From positions 1 to 10,119 of the forward strand of contig DJRP01000031.1 of the NCBI GenBank assembly GCA_002437815.1: a DNA stretch of 10,119 nt, in the 5' to 3' direction. Below the pieces are notes generated by a model, which saw only the letters and a program-made list of their open reading frames with translations, was not told the origin of the DNA and did not search any database. The position numbers were made by a program, and so were the translations under genes. Shown in pieces: positions 7,036 through 10,119 of the stretch. The stretch comes from Collinsella sp. UBA6357. Its GTDB lineage: Bacteria > Actinomycetota > Coriobacteriia > Coriobacteriales > Coriobacteriaceae. Within the stretch, counting starts at the first letter, position 1. Each line of letters begins with the position of its first letter.

Positions 7036-8814
7036 GTGGTCGAGGGCGCCAACGACGCTCTCATCAAGCGCGTGTTTCGCTCCTACGTGGCTATCACCAT
7101 CCTTATCACGCTCTCAGCGACGCTCGGCATGATGATCGATACGGCGCTGGCGGGCAACTTTATCGGGCCTGACGCGGTCGCCGCCATCGGTATGGCATCT
7201 TCGCTGCTCATCTTGATTTCGGGTTTGGCGGGCGTATTTTCGGCAGGCAGCATGACGCTCGTTGCCCGTGCATGCGGCATGCGCGACGAAGATGCGGCGC
7301 ACGTGTACTTTAGCGTGACGGTCATCGCCTCGCTTGTGATAGGCATCGTGCTCTCGGTGGTGGGCGTGGTGGGCGCCGACGCCATCGCGGACGTCTTCGG
7401 TGCGCGCGCGGGCGTGCTGCATACGGACACCGCAGCCTTTATTCGCGGGCTTTCGTTGGGCAGCTTTGCCATCGTGGGCACCTCGGTGATGATGGGGCTT
7501 ACCCGCATTGACGGGGCGGCAACGCTTGGGCTTGTGGCCATCTTGGCGATGAGCGTGCTCGATGTGGCGGGCAACCTCGTTGCCATCCTGGTGCTCGATG
7601 TGGGGACCTTCGGCATGGGATGCGCCACGGCGTTTGCCTACGTGGCGGCGCTTGCTATCTGCTGCTCGCATATGCTGAGCCCCAAGTGCACGCTCAAGCT
7701 CGTGAACCCGTGCGGGCATAAGCGCGCACTCGTCGAGGTCATCAACACCGGAATGCCCGATTCGGTTATGCGCTTCTCGGCCACGGCGCGCACGTTTCTC
7801 TTCAACCGCGTGCTCATGCTCGTGGCCGGGGCCTCGGCCGTCACAGCCCTCTCGATGCTCTCGAGCGTGAGCACCTTCCTCTCTGCCATCACCGTGGGCG
7901 TGGGGGAGACGGCGGTGCTGCTGTTCTCCATTTTCTATGGCGAGCGCGACCAGGCGTCGCTGACCGCCACGGCGCGCGTGGCGCTCCGTCTGGGACTCGT
8001 GCTATGCATCGTTGTGTGCGGCATCGTGTTCGTGGCGGCCGAGCGGGTTGTGGCCATCTTTGGTCTGGCGGGGACGGATGCCTTTGGATACGGCGTTGTC
8101 GCCGTGCGCTTCTTCTGCCTATCGGTGCCGATCGACCTGGTGCTCCAGGTGCTTGGCAATTTCTATCGCAGCTGCGGCAACGTTGCGGCCTCCAACGTGA
8201 TCGCTTTTGGACAATCGGTGGGAGGCCAGGCGGCGATTGCCGCTGTCACGGTGGGCGTCTTGCGGGTCGACGGCATCTGGCTTGCGTTCCCTGCGGGCGA
8301 GCTCCTTGTTTTGGCACTCGTGCTCGTCTGGACTGCACGCAAGCGCGTCCGCGCAGGTGAGCGCGGCGGTAACCTGACGGAGCGCATGCTGGTGTTTCCG
8401 CCCGATCTTAAGGATGCTACCGAGGTTTCCGCTTCGTTCTTGGGGCGTGGAGATGCCTCGATGGCATCTGAGCTGTCGGATCGCGTGGGCACCTGGTGCC
8501 GCGAGGTGGGCATCGATGCCAAGAGAAGCTATCTGGTGGCCCTGGCCTGCGAGGAGATGGCCCAAAACGTGGCCGAGCACGGCGTGGACAAGGGGGAGGC
8601 CGAGGTGGATATCAAGGTAGTCTTGCGCGCTGACGGCACCCTGGTGCTTCGCATTCGCGATAACGGGCGAGCCTTCAACCCGCTCGACTACGACCTTAAG
8701 GCAGACGATGGCCTTGGCTGCATCGGCATCAGGCTCCTGCGGTCTCTGATCGCCGATCTTGAATACCAAAACGTGCTCGGACTCAACAATACGGTGGCTA
8801 CGCTGAAACCCTAG
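7036..8814 (+). CDS. MATE-family transporter fused to an RsbW-like GHKL ATPase/kinase domain
   Basis: About 592 residues from GTG 7036; the longer reading from ATG 7003 gives 603. Residues 1 to about 435 form a polytopic membrane domain with about twelve hydrophobic segments and MATE features: an N-terminal VFRSYVAITILITL helix, MIDTALAGNFIGPDAVAAIG between the first two helices, and an internal repeat starting near NTGMPDSVMRF. MATE proteins are Na+- or H+-driven exporters of organic molecules. After a basic turn (RKRVRAGERGG), residues about 455-592 form a cytoplasmic HATPase_c_2 domain with N-box CEEMAQNVAEHG (E506, N511), G1 DNG (D542) and G2 GLGCIGI (559-565). This is the same kinase type as in the phosphatase gene. 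Ordinary MATE proteins end at about 450 residues, so this is a true fusion with no stop or frame change. The ATPase may phosphorylate or bind the STAS protein, linking export to the switch. That role is inference. Confidence 0.88.
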   Translation: MVEGANDALIKRVFRSYVAITILITLSATLGMMIDTALAGNFIGPDAVAAIGMASSLLILISGLAGVFSAGSMTLVARACGMRDEDAAHVYFSVTVIASLVIGIVLSVVGVVGADAIADVFGARAGVLHTDTAAFIRGLSLGSFAIVGTSVMMGLTRIDGAATLGLVAILAMSVLDVAGNLVAILVLDVGTFGMGCATAFAYVAALAICCSHMLSPKCTLKLVNPCGHKRALVEVINTGMPDSVMRFSATARTFLFNRVLMLVAGASAVTALSMLSSVSTFLSAITVGVGETAVLLFSIFYGERDQASLTATARVALRLGLVLCIVVCGIVFVAAERVVAIFGLAGTDAFGYGVVAVRFFCLSVPIDLVLQVLGNFYRSCGNVAASNVIAFGQSVGGQAAIAAVTVGVLRVDGIWLAFPAGELLVLALVLVWTARKRVRAGERGGNLTERMLVFPPDLKDATEVSASFLGRGDASMASELSDRVGTWCREVGIDAKRSYLVALACEEMAQNVAEHGVDKGEAEVDIKVVLRADGTLVLRIRDNGRAFNPLDYDLKADDGLGCIGIRLLRSLIADLEYQNVLGLNNTVATLKP

Positions 8815-8883
8815 CGCGCGCTTGACCACGGTGGGGGCCAGGACTGTAGAGCGACAAACTGAAACCGCAGGCCGCCCGGCTCG

Positions 8884-8920
8884 GGAATCCGCCCCTGTGC
8901 ACAGGGGCGGATTCCTTTTA
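8884..8920 (+). terminator. Intrinsic terminator ending the cassette (32-nt perfect palindrome)
   Basis: Bases 8884-8915 form an uninterrupted palindrome centred on TGTGCACA. As RNA it gives a stem of about 14 bp with a TGCA loop, followed by four T residues (8916-8919). It lies 69 nt after the transporter stop and separates the cassette from the ribosomal operon. Because it is symmetrical it could also act on the other strand, although no gene converges here. Confidence 0.92.
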
Positions 8921-8974
8921 TGGAGGGTTTGCGGAAATGTGGCGATTTTAGGATACGCCCGGCGGCGTGGTGTG

Positions 8975-9003
8975 TTGACGGCGCAGCGTACGGCTCGTAT
9001 TCT
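8975..9003 (+). promoter_or_regulatory. Promoter of the str operon (rpsL-rpsG-fusA)
   Basis: TTGACG (8975-8980), a 17-bp spacer, and TATTCT (8998-9003) form a near-consensus housekeeping sigma promoter. Transcription would start near 9010, giving a leader of about 87 nt before rpsL. It sits directly downstream of the cassette terminator, as required for independent ribosomal-protein expression. Confidence 0.8.
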
Positions 9004-9022
9004 ATCGAACTGCGTGTTTCGT

Positions 9023-9040
9023 AGGGGGATGCTGACCCCT
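9023..9040 (+). promoter_or_regulatory. Small hairpin in the rpsL leader
   Basis: AGGGG (9023-9027) can pair with CCCCT (9036-9040) around an 8-nt loop in the untranslated leader of rpsL. No T-run follows. It may stabilise the mRNA or take part in autoregulation. The stem is short and could be chance. Confidence 0.25.
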
Positions 9041-9082
9041 CGATTCAAGCCGTTGCACTTTGTATGAAGCTGGAATCATTCG

Positions 9083-9090
9083 AGAAGGAG
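9083..9090 (+). promoter_or_regulatory. Ribosome binding site that fixes the TTG start of rpsL
   Basis: AGAAGGAG lies 6 nt before TTG 9097, which begins the conserved S12 N-terminus PTINQLVR. It lies inside the apparent extension from ATG 9064, so that upstream start is unlikely. Confidence 0.85.
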
Positions 9091-9096
9091 TACGCT

Positions 9097-9474
9097 TTGC
9101 CTACTATCAACCAGCTGGTTCGCCAGGGCCGTCGTTCCGTGCCCAAGAAGTCCAAGAACGCTGCTCTTCAGCACAACTCCCAGAAGCGCGGCGTGTGCAC
9201 CCGCGTCTTCACCACGAGCCCCAAGAAGCCGAACTCGGCTCTTCGTAAGGTTGCCCGTGTCCGCCTTGTCAACGGCATCGAAGTCACCGCTTATATCCCG
9301 GGTGAGGGCCACAACCTGCAGGAGCACTCCATCGTGCTCGTCCGCGGCGGTCGTGTCCGTGACCTCCCTGGTGTCCGTTATCACGTCATCCGTGGCGCCT
9401 ACGACGCTGCTCCGGTCCAGAACCGCATGCAGGCCCGTTCCAAGTACGGTGCTAAGCGCCCCAAGGCTAAATAA
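9097..9474 (+). CDS. rpsL: 30S ribosomal protein S12
   Basis: S12 of the small ribosomal subunit, part of the decoding centre; 125 residues, the usual size. The sequence has the family core KRGVCTRVFTTSPKKPNSAL, GEGHNLQEHS, RDLPGVRYH, and the end ARSKYGAKRP. The start is TTG at 9097, giving the standard N-terminus MPTINQLVR; the in-frame ATG at 9064 would add eleven non-family residues. Lys43, the classic streptomycin-sensitivity residue, is present. Position 88 (codon 9358-9360) is Arg where most bacteria have Lys, and Lys-to-Arg there is a known streptomycin-resistance change in other species. First gene of the str operon, 78 nt before rpsG, with the strong codon bias of highly expressed genes. 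Confidence 0.98.
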   Translation: MPTINQLVRQGRRSVPKKSKNAALQHNSQKRGVCTRVFTTSPKKPNSALRKVARVRLVNGIEVTAYIPGEGHNLQEHSIVLVRGGRVRDLPGVRYHVIRGAYDAAPVQNRMQARSKYGAKRPKAK

Positions 9475-9552
9475 GCCAGATAACGTTTCGATACTTTCAC
9501 CGCGTGCCGCGTCTTAACGCTTCGCACCGGTTGACACTTAAGGAGATTTCAC

Positions 9553-10026
9553 ATGCCGCGTCGTGCAGCAGCTAATCGTCGTGAGGTTCAGCCTGACGCC
9601 GTTTACAACAACCGCCTGGTGACCCAGCTCATCAACAAGGTCCTCCTGGATGGCAAGAAGGCCACCGCTGAGCGCATCGTCTACACCGCTTTCGACATTG
9701 TTGCCGAGAAGTCCGAGGGTGGCGACGCCCTTGCCACTTTCAAGAAGGCCATGGACAACGTCAAGCCCACGCTCGAGGTCAAGCCCAAGCGTGTCGGTGG
9801 CGCCACCTATCAGGTCCCGATGGAGGTCAACTCCCGTCGTTCCACCGCTCTGGGCATCCGCTGGATCGTCAACTTCTCGCGTGCTCGCAAGGAGAAGACC
9901 ATGGCCGAGCGTCTCGCTAACGAGATCCTCGACGCTTCCAACGGCCTGGGCGCTTCCGTCAAGAAGCGTGAGGACGTCTTCAAGATGGCCGAGGCCAACC
10001 GCGCGTTCTCTCACTATCGTTGGTAA
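9553..10026 (+). CDS. rpsG: 30S ribosomal protein S7
   Basis: S7 nucleates assembly of the 3' domain of 16S rRNA and lines the E site of the 30S subunit; 157 residues, the usual bacterial length (about 156). It begins MPRR and shows the family blocks LINKVLLDGKKATAERIVY, EVKPKRVGGATYQVP, ARKEKTMAERLANEI and KREDVFKMAEANRAFSHYRW. AGGAG at 9541-9545 is 7 nt before ATG 9553. The 78-nt spacer after rpsL is where S7 represses its own operon in E. coli; I could not identify that binding structure here. It is followed 19 nt later by fusA. Confidence 0.98.
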   Translation: MPRRAAANRREVQPDAVYNNRLVTQLINKVLLDGKKATAERIVYTAFDIVAEKSEGGDALATFKKAMDNVKPTLEVKPKRVGGATYQVPMEVNSRRSTALGIRWIVNFSRARKEKTMAERLANEILDASNGLGASVKKREDVFKMAEANRAFSHYRW

Positions 10027-10045
10027 GTTAAGGTAAGGAACTAAC

Positions 10046-10119
10046 ATGGCTAAGCCCAAGTACAAGCTTTCCGAGACCCGTAACATCGGCATCATGGCCC
10101 ACATCGATGCCGGTAAGAC
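10046..10119 (+). CDS. fusA: Translation elongation factor G (N-terminus only, runs off the window)
   Basis: EF-G is the GTPase that drives ribosomal translocation. Only the first 24 codons are present: MAKPKYKLSETRNIGIMAHI followed by DAGK, the start of the G1 nucleotide-binding loop. AAGGAA (10035-10040) lies 5 nt before the ATG. Position right after rpsL-rpsG is the classical str operon order and supports fusA over other translation GTPases. The 3' part lies outside the window. Confidence 0.95.
   Translation, partial: MAKPKYKLSETRNIGIMAHIDAGK

Noticed and set aside
5832..7067. Long open frame (411 codons) on the - strand opposite the GH3 gene
   Set aside because: It is a shadow of high-GC codon bias. 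The translation is rich in His, Arg and Ala with no recognisable domain, and the + strand carries a clear GH3 protein.
8822..8850. TTGACC with TGTAGA at 17-bp spacing
   Set aside because: The -10 match is poor and the terminator at 8884 would stop any transcript after about 60 nt.
8119..9048. 309-codon - strand open frame over the transporter tail and rpsL promoter
   Set aside because: It crosses the terminator palindrome and the promoter and has low-complexity composition; the + strand MATE-HATPase explains the region.
9029..9067. 12-codon leader ORF before rpsL (MLTPRFKPLHFV)
   Set aside because: The purine run directly abuts the ATG, leaving no proper ribosome-binding spacing, and the peptide has no run of regulatory codons.
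9064..9096. ATG start extending S12 by 11 residues
   Set aside because: The extension contains the Shine-Dalgarno of the real TTG start and is not part of the S12 family.
9531..9536. TTGACA upstream of rpsG
   Set aside because: A -10 element would have to lie at about 9554, inside rpsG after its start codon; none is seen.
1..10119. CRISPR arrays, tRNA/rRNA genes, insertion sequences
   Set aside because: No spaced direct repeats, cloverleaf sequences, transposase genes or terminal repeats were seen.

Overview
The window is high-GC bacterial chromosome, and every gene reads on the + strand. It runs from the 3' part of rpoC to the first codons of fusA. The base composition, the strong C/G-ending codon bias in the housekeeping genes, and the β' and S12/S7 protein sequences suggest an actinobacterium. 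A gut Coriobacteriia member such as Collinsella is my best guess. That placement is inference and no 16S is present.

Layout: (1) 1-2456 is the C-terminal half of RNA polymerase β', carrying an extra C-terminal domain that resembles the DNA-binding CTD of the α subunit, followed by an acidic tail. A strong intrinsic terminator lies at 2483-2517. (2) 2678-8814 is a tight four-gene operon: a membrane SpoIIE-type phosphatase with a fused RsbW-like kinase domain, a STAS anti-anti-sigma-like protein, a GH3-family acyl-adenylating enzyme, and a MATE transporter with a fused RsbW-like kinase domain. It is closed by a 32-nt perfect palindromic terminator at 8884-8920. (3) A consensus-like promoter at 8975-9003 drives the classical str operon: rpsL (TTG start), rpsG, and the start of fusA.

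The housekeeping order rpoC - rpsL - rpsG - fusA is conserved, but the four-gene cassette sits between rpoC and rpsL, insulated by a terminator on each side. The cassette has all the parts of a partner-switching circuit (phosphatase, two kinase-like ATPase domains, one STAS target) but no sigma factor. Instead it encodes an adenylate-forming enzyme and an exporter. The best hypothesis is a sensor-controlled make-and-export module, in which STAS phosphorylation controls the transporter, the enzyme, or a sigma factor encoded elsewhere.

Other points of note are an 11-bp perfect hairpin inside the first codons of the GH3 gene, and arginine at S12 position 88, where lysine is usual and where Lys-to-Arg is a known streptomycin-resistance change.
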